A stretch of DNA of 64,000 nucleotides, taken from contig OZ023269.1 in the NCBI GenBank assembly GCA_964006375.1, positions 131,556,809 through 131,620,808 on the forward strand, read 5' to 3'. This document shows, one piece after another, positions 1-12,083 of the stretch (its first letter is position 1; every line of letters starts with the position of its first letter). The notes beneath the pieces were generated by a model. The model ran no database searches. It was not told the origin of the DNA and saw only the letters and a list, made by a program, of their open reading frames with translations. Made by a program: the position numbers and the translations under genes. Origin of the DNA: Tillus elongatus (lineage: Eukaryota; Arthropoda; Insecta; Coleoptera; Cleridae).

Positions 1-830
1 GTTTTATATTACTCTGTCTCCGGTCTAGACTGACCGTAGATCAGTTGTCTTTTGCAGTCCAGAACTTTACACTCGCACAAGATGTGCTGGGCTGATTCAT
101 CCCCCCTCGCTGCAGAGTCTGCATGCGAGGTCCCCTTCGAGCCGCCCCATTTTATGCAGGTGTTTCTTGACGGCCATGTGTCCCGTCAAGAGACCTGTTG
201 TGTTTCTGAGCGGTTCTCTACTCAGATTTAGCAGCTCCACACCTCTCTTTGAACTGGGTCCGTCAATTATTGACTTTCCATGTCTGAGCCCTGGACAGTC
301 CGCCCAGTACACCTTGTGTTGGTTTCTGACCCAGGACTAAATGGCTCCCCTGGCAGTGCTCTTTGTCACACCCAGAGCTGGTTCTGGTCCCATAAATGGT
401 TCTGCTAACCCTCTCTTCGCGAGGCTGTCAGTTTCTTCACTGCCTTTGACCCCGGAGTGACCCGGCACACAGATGAGGTCACTTCATTCTGCCTAGCCAG
501 GTCGCTCGTCTCGGCACTCACTCACCAGCCAGGAATTTACCCGTGGGCTACTTAGTGCCTTAAGGGCTGCCTTGCTGTCTGTGGCTATGAGGATCCGCTT
601 GTTGGTGTAGCCCCTCCTCTTGTTCTCCCGCACACAGTGCAGGATGGCGTACATCTCGACCTGAAACACCGTTGCATGGGCTCCGAGGGAAATACTATGA
701 CTTACCCTCGGTCCTGCCGAGTAAACACCTGCCCCCGTCCCACTCTCCCCGCCGGATCCGTCCGTGAACCAGACGAGCGCGTCCCGTGGTATGCCCGGCG
801 TCTCCTCCCGCCATGCCTCGCGGTCGGAGA
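1..830 (-). mobile_element. RNase H-encoding non-LTR retrotransposon, 5'-truncated copy 1
   Basis: Minus-strand relic of a LINE whose C-terminal region carries an RNase H domain followed by a CCHC zinc-binding motif. It aligns by eye over its whole length with the copies at 13251-14057, 45914-47014 and 62413-63262. It runs off the left window edge, so its 3' UTR is missing. The frame is broken, with only short open stretches (for example 97-312). The sequence leaves the family consensus near 828. It is followed at 863-905 by the end of a HINE-like element, so this copy also probably lies inside one. RNase H-bearing LINEs include the I, R1 and LOA groups; I cannot choose among them. Confidence 0.75.
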
Positions 831-862
831 ATAATATACGTTACCAATAGTGTACAATTCTT

Positions 863-910
863 ATGAAAATTCACTAGTATAATGCACTTGCTGTGTTCCG
901 ACTTTTTTAA
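863..910 (+). mobile_element. HINE-like element, 3'-end fragment
   Basis: Contains gaaaattcacta followed by a degenerate terminal hairpin, matching the 3' end of the complete family member at 32767-33925. It lies immediately beyond the truncated RNase H LINE, which suggests the LINE inserted into this element. Confidence 0.5.
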
Positions 911-1793
911 TATTTGCATACAAATGTCAAAAATTTAAGTGGTAAAGAAGTTAAATAAAAAAACTACATCATTATATTGCTTTTAACCTTGTGGAAAATC
1001 TTAGAGAAACAACGATGTTGTATATTACATACCTACTAACTAAATATAAAAATTTTGGGAAACCCAAAATGATCGTTCTTTAAAAAAATGCATGTTTAGT
1101 GTGTTAAAAAGCTTGTTTAGTGTGTTAAAAAGCATGTTTCCTGTCATTATAATTTAACATTGTATTGTAAAAAACATGGTTAAAAAAAGACAATGATACA
1201 TTATAAGGCATTTGTTCATTAAAGTTAATAAGGTTGATTATATTCTAGAAGTTGTAAATATAGGTATGTTGGAAAACGTAATCGAGAATTATGAGCGAAT
1301 CGTGGAGAGAATTTTTAGCGAACGAGATGACAATTTCGCACAATTGTTTGTATTTTCTTGAATTAAATAAGTTCATATTGAGTCACCACAAGGTCAGGTA
1401 TTATAAACCTGTATTTGAATCTGTGTGAATCTATTTTATTACTCAATTACTGCATCAGTTGTGTTATAATATAGACTGGGTGTGTCGTTTTTAGAGAATT
1501 TTCATAAAGAGTATTTTCCTGTAATAAGCGCGAATTGAAGTCTCTGTGGAATTTTGATCTGAGTCAAATTTCATTTTTTATGTATCGCTAATTATGTTCG
1601 CTTCTGGCCAACACAGACATCTCCTTTCTCTAAATATTTGGCGAGTTTTTCGCAGGCCAAATTCTTTGGCTAGGTGTTAGAATCCAGTTTCCTCATTCAA
1701 ATTGTAAATTTTATTGATAAAAATTCTTTATCTACAATAATTTTATATAAACTTTACACATAAAATCTTCAAATAAAAAGATTACCGTATTTT
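911..1793. other. AT-rich stretch, nothing recognised
   Basis: No sizeable open frame, RNA gene or transposon motif was recognised. It contains a short local duplication around 1089-1135 (two copies of a tttagtgtgttaaaaagc-type unit). Confidence 0.5.
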
Positions 1794-2480
1794 AAAAAAG
1801 TCTGGACGCAGCAAGTGCGTTATGGAAGTGAATTTTCATTAAAATGTTTTTAATGGCAAATATGTCTCTTTAATGCAAGCAGGCATCAATTTCGTCACCG
1901 GTATAACCTATATATAGTAGAAACAATGTACCATATTTTATCAAAATAACTTATTGCATTAAAATGTACAAAAATTTTCCGAAAATACACTTGAAATGTT
2001 TCCGAGAAAACTCGTTTCCTAGCCGACGAACCTTCGGTTAATAGCAAATTGAGTTATTGAATTTTGAAATATTTAATTAAAATTCACTACCAAAACGTAC
2101 TTACTGCGTCTCGATTTTTTTTACAAACGTGCATCATATTTCGATGAAAAATGCAAAAATGCAATAAGGAATGTTCAAAAAAAAATTGTAGGTATCACCA
2201 ATGACTTATGGGCCAAACTGTGATTGTCAAAATAGGTTTATAAGATGCAGCTCAAAACACCCTATAAGTAACGCATACAACTTTTTCTCGTATCTTGCAT
2301 AATAACAATTATATTGAGCTTTACCCTAGAAATGCGTCACCCTGTATATATGTAAACAGAAAGTAACCCCGTATATGGATTCCAGGGGGCCTAGTTTGCG
2401 CTCATTTGAAGAAATCTTTTTTAAATTGAAAAGTCGCGGTCTCCTCATTAACGAATTTTTTCTACGAAAATTAGCTAAAA
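1794..2480 (-). mobile_element. HINE-like element, inverted and composite copy
   Basis: On the minus strand it ends with the terminal hairpin (gacgcagcaagtgcgt at 1803-1818) and the subterminal repeat gtgaattttc. It runs to the 5'-type end with a degenerate hairpin near 2450-2477. A second, plus-oriented 3' end lies inside at about 2085-2120, so the segment is composite. The copy at 42430-43005 shares its internal sequence (for example tgtgattgtcaaaata at 2218 and 42906), so both belong to one subfamily without a (TA)n core. Confidence 0.55.
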
Positions 2481-2699
2481 ATTATAGACTGTTAAATCAT
2501 ACGCTTAACTAAAGGGTCTATTTGAAATGAATTCTCTGGAAATATTTTAGTAAAATGAAGGGCAAAGATGGTTAAAGCTAAAACTTAGGGGTTTGCAGAA
2601 CACTCTTTACATAATCCGTATTTCTCTCAGGTTCTTTCCCTAAATGTTGCCAATTTTGATGTTTCACATCGCTACTTGACGTTTTGAGGCAAACCCATT

Positions 2700-3226
<527 letters not shown>

Positions 3227-3355
3227 TGAAGCCACGGGAAAAGTCTACGACTGTATAAAATATGGAACGGTTTCCATAAGTTAGGGCAAGAACAAACAAC
3301 CAGATATACTATTCAAATTGAATTAAGTCTTAAAAGTATTCAGCTCCTCGCTATT

Positions 3356-3392
3356 GAATTATTTTTTATACAAAAACTCGCTAAAAATTCAT
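3356..3392 (-). mobile_element. HINE-like 5'-end fragment
   Basis: A short inverted-repeat hairpin of the ttagcgagttttt type, as at the 5' ends of the longer copies. The rest of the element is absent. Confidence 0.35.
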
Positions 3393-3464
3393 CGGAGTAA
3401 CAACAATCTGATCAGATAACGGTAAAGTGAAATGAGACTAAAAAAATGGATAAAAAGTAAAGTC

Positions 3465-3545
3465 ACTAACTAGGATTAGAACTCGTCATATCGGACTCGA
3501 CTATCTTGATGTACAGGGCCTAGCCCACTCGGCCACGGTCGACAT
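3465..3545 (-). repeat. tRNA-like sequence, probable SINE head or pseudo-tRNA
   Basis: The reverse complement reads like the front of a tRNA: gtggccgagtgggctagg fits an A box, and gagttctaatcc about 45 bases later is a degenerate B box. The A-box region resembles tRNA-Ser or tRNA-Leu. A clean acceptor stem and a canonical T-loop are missing, so it is unlikely to be a working tRNA gene. A SINE body cannot be delimited; a HINE-like fragment lies about 70 bp further along (3356-3392). Confidence 0.4.
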
Positions 3546-3759
3546 GACATTTATGTACTAGCAGGTATATTCGGTTAATTGTCTAACGTCTTTACTATTT
3601 ACACCAAACAATTTTTATTTACAACTGATTTTTTGCTCATATTTTGATTAAATGAAGGAAAATAACGACTTAGACACAGATCTAGGAGCTTGTTGGTCAC
3701 TCACATTCGTACCCCTACCATAATTATAAATTTTGACGTTTTAACTTTCTTTAATCAGA

Positions 3760-4058
3760 TTTAGTTATATAAAAATTAATGTACCTTTAACTTTTTTCTC
3801 TTTTGACATAGAGATCTGAATTTTGACACATGGGATATTTTTTCTGGCGGAAACCAGCATACCAAATTTGGTTGCACTAAATTTGTTATTTCCGAAGATA
3901 TAATTTGTTTCGAAAGAAAATACGAATTTTTCCCGGACTGGGCCTATTTTTCTGGCTAACGAACTTATCCAAGCCACTTGAAAAATGAACGTATGTACCC
4001 AATTTGATCAAAATTGGTTTATTATTTTTTGAGTTATCGGTGTGAAACATACATACAT

Positions 4059-4142
<84 letters not shown>

Positions 4143-4285
4143 ATATAAAAATTGAAACTGACCGTGGATATAAGTTCTAGGGGGGCCAGTTCGTGCTCGT
4201 TTAAAGAAATTGTTTCAAAATTCAAAAGCCGGGATCCTTCCATTAGTGATTTTTTTAAAAAGAAATTTCACTAAAAAGATAAGTT
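3760..4285 (-). mobile_element. HINE-like element with (TA)n core
   Basis: Second close minus-oriented copy with the same order of parts as 2700-3226: hairpin end at 4235-4285, conserved block, (TA)n, then the gagttatcggtgtgaaac block and the ccaaatttggttgcac block. The two neighbouring copies are clearly diverged from one another and so are not a recent tandem duplication. Confidence 0.6.
4067..4139. repeat. (TA)n microsatellite
   Basis: About 73 bp of alternating AT, preceded by a few ACAT units, in the core of the HINE-like element. Confidence 0.95.
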
Positions 4286-4889
4286 TGTTCAACGAAAACA
4301 AAGATACAAGACACATCGTCTCCGTTTTATTAGGTTAGTTGGGACGAACGAGGTAGGAAGTATTATTAACATGAGCATGCCCAGGTCGGTCCAAGTTTCT
4401 ATGGTTAAATCTAAGAAATTTGTACTGTTTATACTGTTGTTAGCTTCTTCTTCTGAAGTAAATTTAATATTTATATGAACGTTATTAATAAAATTTTGAA
4501 ATTAATTGAATTCTATAGTGCTACCTCAAAAACATGCTGAATATCATCTACATATATGTACCAGCAGATAATATTGTGTGAAACCTTTGAAGTGAAAACT
4601 TGTTTTCCTAAGTGTTCCATAAAAAAATGTTTGGCTAATAAAGGAAACAAGCGACTATCCATAGGGAGGCCTTAATTTTGCTTATAAGTTTTATCATTAA
4701 ATTTCAAATAGTTTTATTATACTGTCAACGAAGTTCGTGGCAATCAAAATAAAAACTAGAATAAGAAACAAAATTGTGAGTTGCTTGGATCAAGATCAGT
4801 GCAGATTTAGACCAATACTGGTACCTAAAACAATAGGAGAAAGGAGACTTGGGAAAATAGCAGCCGACGCAAGATGGCGGAATATATCT

Positions 4890-5185
4890 TTCTCGACTAT
4901 GTGTGTTAAATGAAAGGGCTTCACGAGTAAAATACTGTAGCTACGTGACTTTATGATTTCAATATGGCGACCACTTACACGACATGAACATCAAAAGAAG
5001 GGGCTTCACGAGTATAATACAGTGGGTTAGGTGGAGCTTTTATAAATTTAAAATAGCGTCAGACGTTAGATGACAAAATATTTATTTCTCAACAACCTCC
5101 TTGATACGGGTAGCCAATGAAAGGTCTTCACGAGTGAAATACAGTATGCTAGGTGGTGGTTTCATGAATTCAGTATGGCTATTTT
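4890..5185 (+). repeat. Three-copy diverged tandem repeat
   Basis: Three copies of roughly 85-120 bp share cttcacgagt (4919, 5004, 5126), then an aatac motif and a downstream aatatggcg-like block. Spacing is uneven (85 and 122 bp) and the copies are strongly diverged, so this is an old local duplication or part of an unknown repeat. Confidence 0.5.
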
Positions 5186-5792
5186 TTTCGTTTTAGTATA
5201 CCCAGAACCCCTTGTTTTTCAAAGAAATTTAATCCTTAACTTATTTTTAACCTTCACATGGTTTTTCCTCAGTTAAAACCTCTCAACTGTCAACTGTACT
5301 GTCAACGGAAGCAAAATGTTTTAGGACTTTTAAAAGCTTAAATTTTGTAATCGAATCTATTTTAAGTTGATTCCAGAAAATTTCAGGTGAAAATGACCTT
5401 TTTGGTCCTAAAATGTGTTTTCCTAGATTAAAATTTCAAAAATGTTAAACTTTTTGTCAACGGAAGCAAAAAAAGATTTAAAAGAAACTTAAGAACGCTT
5501 AAAGTATTAAATTCACCAAACTCGAGCAACATTAACTCACCTTTACCATGTCCGACTTAAGCCGACGAAAATTGATATGGAAATATAGTTTTTGGACAAT
5601 TAAAAACATTTTTTGCTACACCAGAGCTACACAAATGTAAACATTTTTTTGTATGTTGAAAATAAAATAGGCATTTTAAGGATATATATTTGTTTTGACA
5701 TTGTACGACTTGACCTGACTTGACCTCAGTTGTTTTTAAGTAAAATTTAGGATGAAATTGTTAAAGTTGTTTTGCCAGCCTTATAAAAAAAA

Positions 5793-5851
5793 GTACGATG
5801 CAAAACAAGTACGATGCAAAAAAGTACGATGCAAAAAAATTACGATGCAAA
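5793..5851 (+). repeat. Short tandem repeat, tacgatgcaaaa unit
   Basis: Four near-identical units of 12-16 bp built on gtacgatgcaaaa, with variable A-run length. Confidence 0.8.
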
Positions 5852-7183
5852 GGTTAACAAAGCTGGTAACGACATTATAAAGTCTTTGTGTACGTTTTTA
5901 ATGTTGTATATAATTAATGACATGATTAAATTTTGTGTATTTTGTTTTTTGTAACATTTGTTTACGAATACTGATACTTGTCGTGATGTTCACGTAGGTA
6001 ACCCTATTTCCTTTGCAACGTTATGAAGAACATTCTGCAATTTCATTATTTTCAAATCTAAAACGAACATACAAACTGCACTTCATTTCGTAGTCAATAA
6101 CAGAAATTGATGTGATGGCGATTCATCCTTCTGCTGTTTCAATTTCCTGGAGTAGAAAATTGTTTTCTCTGCGTATGGTAAAATGATGAACTATGTTAAT
6201 TGGAAATGACATTTTTGTTAAAAAATAAACAGGTCTATATAAAGCATTAATTTCATCGTAATTTGCCAATTATTAGCATCATTATTAATAGAGTTAAATG
6301 ATATGACCGTCTATATAAATGTGGTTTAATAGAGCTAATTGTTGGGACTATCATGTGACAAAAACAAATTGTTGACGACTTTTTTGTTTAGCAAATATAC
6401 CCAGTTACGGGTGGCTGTCAATACGTAATAAGTGGCCAACGTCAGAGAGAGTCGTTTTGAAAATAGCAGCATCTTTCAAACAACAAATTCCTTTAGTTTT
6501 AAATTATATGTGAATTATATAGGTATTAAATGTGGTTAGCAAATGATATATGCTTCCCAATAAACGACTTTTTAATTAGAGATACAACCAATTTTAGTTA
6601 CTGTTCCTTTTAGCGAATGTTCAGAAAGAAGCTTAGCTTCAATACGAGGTAAAGTCATGTAATGTGGATACAGTCTATTTATTCTATATTCTGTGAATAA
6701 ATTAAAGTATTGTGGTAATGATGGGTATCCTTGTGGTACACTTTTTCTTATTTCGGCTTTTATTTTATATTAGTTTGGATTACCTAGTTAATATGGACTA
6801 GAGTTGTATTTTCTTTTTATCTTAACTGCTTTAGTTATTATTAGTTTATGGTAAGATGTATTTATTTTTTCCTTGTTATCTTTGTTGGATAGCAGGTTAC
6901 TAGATGTCAGCCGTGTCAGTTGGATTTCCTGTTGGGCGTTTTTTTAAGTCACTATTATTTTGGCTGCGGAATCAGTGTGCATTCGCCTAATTTTCCATAA
7001 CTGTGAGTGTAGGTCTAAATCAGCGCAAGGTTCAGTTTCGTATACCTTTTGCCAGCCATTTTGTAACTTACAACTTATTATAGATAATCTCTTGCACCCT
7101 CTCACTCATCTTTTTATCCCTTTTATTTCACCTTCACTTCTCTCTCATTCCTTAATCTAATATTCTAATAGTAAGTACATACA

Positions 7184-7258
7184 CCATACACAATAGGCCA
7201 AGACCTGCATGACTATGGGGGCGGCAAAGCCGCAAACGAGCCCTGAGGGAGAAAAAAA
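7184..7258 (+). mobile_element. Very short retroposed insertion sharing the RNase H LINE 3' end
   Basis: A ~75-bp insert whose end (ggcggcaaagccgcaaacga, then gccctgaggga and an A-run) matches the 3' terminus of the RNase H LINE copy ending at 47014. It is flanked by the direct repeat aagtacataca at 7173-7183 and 7258-7268, which fits a target-site duplication. It is either an extremely 5'-truncated LINE copy or a SINE sharing the LINE tail. Confidence 0.55.
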
Positions 7259-7269
7259 AGTACATACAT

Positions 7270-7271
<2 letters not shown>

Positions 7272-7363
<92 letters not shown>
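7272..7363. repeat. (TA)n microsatellite
   Basis: About 92 bp of uninterrupted alternating AT, directly downstream of the short retroposed insert and upstream of the Penelope-like UTR. Confidence 0.95.
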
Positions 7364-7366
<3 letters not shown>

Positions 7367-7369
7367 GCA

Positions 7370-8260
7370 TACTTGGTTCTCGGGTTGAACTGCGTCCAGA
7401 ATTTATTAGAACTCGACGTTTCGGCTTCTGTTTTGGAACCATTTTCAAGAGGTAAAGGAAATATGTAAGGACACCCCAAGGCCTCAATCTGCCTACTCCT
7501 TAGAGCGGTGAACAAAGGTGGGTTGGGTTGTTGTAGCTCGATTACGGAGCCTCAATCTGGCTACTCCCCAAATCTCGTCGTAGATCGTCTCTAAGGTCTC
7601 AGTGTGTTCAATCCTAGGCCTAAGAGAGATCTGTCAGTTCGTTGCAAGTCTTGTATTGTATGTACTGTTTCGTCCACCTGCTTCGTTATCAGTGTACTGA
7701 GTCGGGTCACGGTCAATTCAGTCAGGGTACTTAAAGGATTAAGAGGATTGCAGGTATTTGTTGAGTAAGGTAATGGGGAAATAAAATTGTCTATTGAAAT
7801 TATTGTCTTTTTGCGTGTTTGTAATGAAGATATAATAGGTTTCCAGGTAATCGGAAGACGAAGACGATCGTCTCTCTTATTTAAACAATCGGGACGTTAT
7901 TCGATCTCGATTGCTTCGCGGGTATTTCTGGTTTTGAAGTTGTAAACCGGGGCTATTATTTTGGCATTGTCGAAGTCTGTTTTGAGTCCTGTATGAATAT
8001 GATGCATGGACAGCGCCGATTGGGGGTCGGATTTTCTAACTGCGAGGGTGTGTTCATATATTCTATTGTGGATGCGTCTATTTGTTTGTCCTACATAAGT
8101 TCGGGAACAGTCGGAACAAGGAATTTTGTAAACTTCGTGGGATTCGTTTGGGATCGTATCCTCGGAAGTTATATCAGATTTGACAGTTTTTTCTCTGTTG
8201 TGAATATGGTTTTGATATTATGGGTTCTAATAATTCGGATGTCTGATATTAGCTCGATTA
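7370..8260 (-). pseudogene. Penelope-like element, GIY-YIG endonuclease region and flanking UTR
   Basis: Reading the minus strand from about 8150, one frame gives a GIY-YIG start (EVYKIPCSDCSRTYVGQT) and continues to the typical REAIEI block near 7895, with a stop just after it. Penelope-like retroelements carry this endonuclease C-terminal to their reverse transcriptase; only the linker and endonuclease survive here. The terminal sequence near 7410-7450 (cgtttcggcttctgttttgg, then attttcaagaggt) recurs at 17484-17520, which defines a family UTR. Stops and frame breaks make it non-functional. Confidence 0.65.
7533..7585 (+). repeat. Direct repeat flanking the GIY-YIG region, left copy
   Basis: tagctcgattacgg followed by gcctcaatctggctactccc and caaatctcg. 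Repeated with few changes at 8250-8300; a shorter third piece lies at 7478-7500. May be a terminal or pseudo-LTR repeat of the Penelope-like element. Confidence 0.6.
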
Positions 8261-8300
8261 CGGGGCCTCAATCTGCCTACTCCCCAAATCTCGCTGGAAA
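8250..8300 (+). repeat. Direct repeat flanking the GIY-YIG region, right copy
   Basis: Matches 7533-7585 over about 45 bp (tagctcgattacggggcctc, then aatctgcctactccccaaat). The separation of ~715 bp places the endonuclease relic between the two copies. Confidence 0.6.
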
Positions 8301-8742
8301 TCGTTAATTCATTGGGCCACGTTTTGCTTTCTTAGTATGAACACCACATTAGCTTTTTGTCTGCAAAATATAACCTAGAATTAATCTAGCTTTGAATATG
8401 CGTTGCCTTAACAAAGCTGGAAATTTTCCATTTGCCAAGTGATTTATAGGATTTGAAAAATGTACACACTTGATTCTGTTTATCTTGCAGATTTTGTTTG
8501 TCAGTCTTTTTCCAGCTATCACTGGTTTTTCAAGCCCCGATCAAGGCGTTTGTTCTGTTACAAATTATCCTCAATATTTTGTGCTTTCCTCTGGGCTGTT
8601 TGTATATTCACCGTATGTTTTTTAAGTAGACGAATATCGCTTGAATGATCCTTCGATCATATTTTCTGCAGGTGGTGGTTGGGGGCGGCAAAACTATTTC
8701 CAGGTTTTCGTTTTGGATCTCCTTAGTTATTTATTCTATGAT

Positions 8743-9487
8743 TAGTGGCGTATTATCCCAGAAGCCTTAGAAGTCCGGACTTCTGGCGCAAAATTTTGGA
8801 GGGGCGCCGCAGGTAAAAAGTAAATTCATTAGTAACATTGTTAGTCGGCTGCTTGCGCCACTCAACTCGTGTGGTGTTTGTGCCAGTCGAAAACACGTTT
8901 TCTATTCGTTAACGTTCGCATTGTACCTAATTTTGTTTAAAATGATGACAGTGATGGTGCTAGTAAAAAACTTCAAACAAAAGATCGCGGACTGTCATCA
9001 AATGGGCTCCTGGATTTCCGGAAATAATTAAGGAGCCAAAACATTGACGACGTTTTTCCCAATTTAACAATTATGTTAAGAAGTTTCGCTTGTAATGGGG
9101 TTACCAATTGTACGCGGGAGAGATCATTTTCGACATTATGGAGGGTCAAAAATTATTGCAGATCAACTTTAAACGCTTAGCTATAAGTGCATCGAAATGT
9201 AACTATTAAACGAAATAAACTTTGATGACGTTGTAAATGTTTTTGCTGAAGCCTAGGCTAGAACAAAACTATTTCAATATTTTTTTTTATAAAATTAAAA
9301 AAGATATCCACTAATGCACAGTTATATTATTGAGATTGTAAGCTTGTCAGTTTTCTATATTTATACTTTTTATAAATAATACTAATAGATATTATTGAAA
9401 ACTTGTTTTTATTTAGTAATTGTACATAAATCGGGGGTGCAAAATTTTAACCGGCTTCGGGCGGCAATCTGTCTTAATACGCCACTG
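8743..9487 (+). mobile_element. hAT-superfamily transposon relic (deletion derivative)
   Basis: Ends in short inverted repeats tagtggcgtatta and taatacgccactg, which fit the CAGTGGCG-type termini of many hAT elements. An 8-bp direct repeat, tctatgat at 8735-8742 and tctattat at 9488-9495, flanks it with one mismatch, matching the 8-bp duplication of this superfamily. Near 9085-9165 the plus strand reads ERSFSTLWRVKNYCRSTLN, the signature of the hAT C-terminal dimerisation domain. The catalytic core is missing and stops are present, so this is an inactive internal deletion product. Confidence 0.75.
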
Positions 9488-9811
9488 TCTATTATGTTAT
9501 GGTTTGTCTATATTCAACCCAGTTTCTGGTTCTTTTTGCCCTATTAAAAATCAAGTATATAGGCTATCGTGAAAAGGATAACATAGAATTCGTTTTTCAG
9601 CAAAATAATATAAAATTGCTTTTAGCGGTTTACTGCATTTCACTTTTTTACCTTTAAAACAATTGATTACGCTGCGCTTTTAGTGAATTTTCGTAGAAAA
9701 AATTCACCAATGGGGAGATTCCGACTTTTGAATTTCGAAAAAAATCTTCTTACATATTGAGCCTCAAAATAGGAGCCTAAACGTCGAGAGAACCAAGTAT
9801 GTCTCGTATAG

Positions 9812-9930
<119 letters not shown>

Positions 9931-10134
9931 TCTATCACGCCGATAACTCAAAAATAATTGCTGATTTTGATGAAATTTGGCACATACCTTCCCTTTGTAA
10001 GTGGCTTGGATAAGTTCGTTAGCGAGAAAATCGGACCAGGTTTTCCTGGAAAATGTTTGGTAAATTTGCAGATTAACGCCCGAACGCTTTTCAAAAAACT
10101 GTTTGCAGAAACCTGCCTAAGGCCCTCCATGGAT

Positions 10135-10851
10135 GCACAAACCACAAGAAAAATTTCTTGTTCACACCCCCCAAGGAAGTTACGGGATCAGGAGTGAATA
10201 GGGGTGCTGGGCGGGGTAGGTAGTAAAAAGAAAATATGAGCAGAAATTGAGAAGAAAACGGACTTGAAGGCTGTCTTTTTCACATCTTGAAGCCATATCC
10301 CCCTTAAACCCATATCCCTCTTAAACCCATATCGCCCTTAAACCCTGCCTACCCCGTACAGCACTCCTATTCCCCCAGGTGCCGTAACTTCCTTGGCGGG
10401 TATGAACAAGAAATTTTTCTTGTGGTTTATGCAATGAAGGTGGATGTATGTACGCGGGAGGGGTAGAAAAATCCCCACGACGAAGCACCCCCTCCCCATG
10501 GCGCAAGTTGAACCGGGGGTCTGCTTCGTCGTAGGCATTTTCCTGCCCCTCTCGTGTGAATACAACCACCTTCGTTGCATAAACCACAAGAAAAATTTCT
10601 TGTTCAGACACTACAACCCCCACCCCCACCCCCAAGGAATTTACGGGACCTGGGGTGAATAGGGGTGCTGTGCGGGGTAGGCAGGTTTTAATGGGAATAT
10701 AGCTTCAAATACACAGCTTTCAAGCAGTTTTCTTCGCATTTTCTTTTCATATTCCCTTTTTACTACCTACCCCGACCAGCACCCCTATTCACTCCTAGTC
10801 GCGTAACGTCCTTGGGGGGTGTGAACAAGAAATTTTGCTTGTGGTTTGTGC
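10135..10851. repeat. Nested palindrome with four alternately inverted modules
   Basis: One ~90-108-bp module occurs four times in alternating orientation: 10135-10223 (+), 10345-10432 (-), 10577-10684 (+) and 10763-10851 (-). Each contains accacaagaaaaatttcttg (itself palindromic) and a GC-rich aataggggtgctg end leading to gcggggtagg. The central segment 10433-10576 is also an inverted repeat (cacgacgaagca and its partner tgcttcgtcgt). The modules can therefore fold into several competing hairpins. The insert is far more GC-rich than its surroundings. Confidence 0.85.
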
Positions 10852-11140
10852 ATCCAGGGGGCTCCTAGAAATGTTTCTGGAAACAAATTTTTGAAAAGCG
10901 TTGGGGAGCTAATCTGCAAATTTACCAAGTGTTTTGTTTTCGGAAAATCTCTGAAAATAACAAAGCTATGGTAACCAAATTTGGTACGTATGTTTGCGTT
11001 ATAAAAAGTAAGTCTTACACAAAAATTTAGATCACTGTGTTAAAAGAAAAATTTATAAACATTTAAAAAAAAGTTTGGTGCGAGATCATTTATATGAAAA
11101 TTCACTACCATAACGCATTTGCTGCGTCCAGACTTTTTTT

Positions 11141-12059
11141 TTTAATATTCACGTTAAACTGTTGAGCTGCTTGACTTTGAAAGTAGCAATGTACCCATAT
11201 TGACGGGTGGCGATTTTCAATGCCAAGCAGTATACATATCGCGTGTAATTTTAAAGATATCATTTCATTGCAACATAACTAAAACAGGCACGTAGGTATA
11301 GTTTTTCAAACAAACGAATGCAGTAAAAGAAAGCTCTCTCATGGAGCCCTAAGATCGTGCTTCATTGTAAATCAGTAACTTCATACTAATCCAAGCAAGC
11401 AATTTAAATGCAATTAAAAAGTTGTGAAGTCTAAGGTCTTTGTACGTAAGTGATATGTAATATGTAAAATGTGCTTCGGATTCGGAACTGAGAAGAGTGC
11501 TAGTTCCAGGAGTGTATAACAGAGGATGTAACATTAATTTTCACGTTTTGTTCGTCTCTGGTAAAGCTAAAGTAGACAAGCTAATTTTAACACGTTCTCA
11601 CTAATCTAGTCGACTATGAATTTGACAGTTGTGTCCGGAGCGGCGATCTATTAACGTCAAAACCAAAACTCAACTCAGCTCGCGTGAAACTGGCATTTCT
11701 GTTGATGAATTAACTTGAAACTGGTCTCCATGAATTAGAATATCAGAAGCATATAAATTACATATTTAAATAATATGGTAAATATAAAATTGTATGTTTA
11801 TAGGCAGTGTAGCGCAGAATAGTACATTGTTGGTTGTCCGATTCGCTGATTTGTTTGCAGTATCCTATAAAAAGTAGAAAGTTTGAGTGGCAACCGAACC
11901 ATCGATAACTTTTACTATCACTAATCGTAGTAGGCATGGGCAGTGCAATGTTTGCCGTTGTTGCGGAATGACGTATGGTTGCATGGCAAATAATAAAGAA
12001 ACAAACCAATCGTCAATTAATTGTTTACCGTGACGTGCCGCGTTTGTTTTTAAGTTAGA
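11141..12059. other. No gene recognised
   Basis: AT-rich with only short open frames (11349-11534 and 11758-12009, both minus) that resemble nothing I know. It may hold the promoter of the candidate exon that follows, but I see no defining element. Confidence 0.4.
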
Positions 12060-12083
12060 GTGAGTGTTGATTTGTTTAGTGTG

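Larger units (their letters stand above)
4290..7170. other. AT-rich stretch with minor repeats, no gene recognised
   Basis: No credible coding region. Two small structures stand out: three diverged repeats around 4919, 5004 and 5126 sharing the core cttcacgagt, and a fourfold short repeat of tacgatgcaaaa type at 5793-5851. The short open frame at 6960-7160 has no recognisable similarity and starts on a non-ATG codon. Confidence 0.5.

Noticed and set aside
3465..3545. Functional tRNA-Ser or tRNA-Leu gene on the minus strand
   Set aside because: The B box is degenerate (gttctaatcc) and no acceptor stem pairs; kept only as a tRNA-like repeat.
10321..10662. Three overlapping 72-104-codon frames
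   Set aside because: They lie inside the nested palindrome and mirror each other on the two strands.
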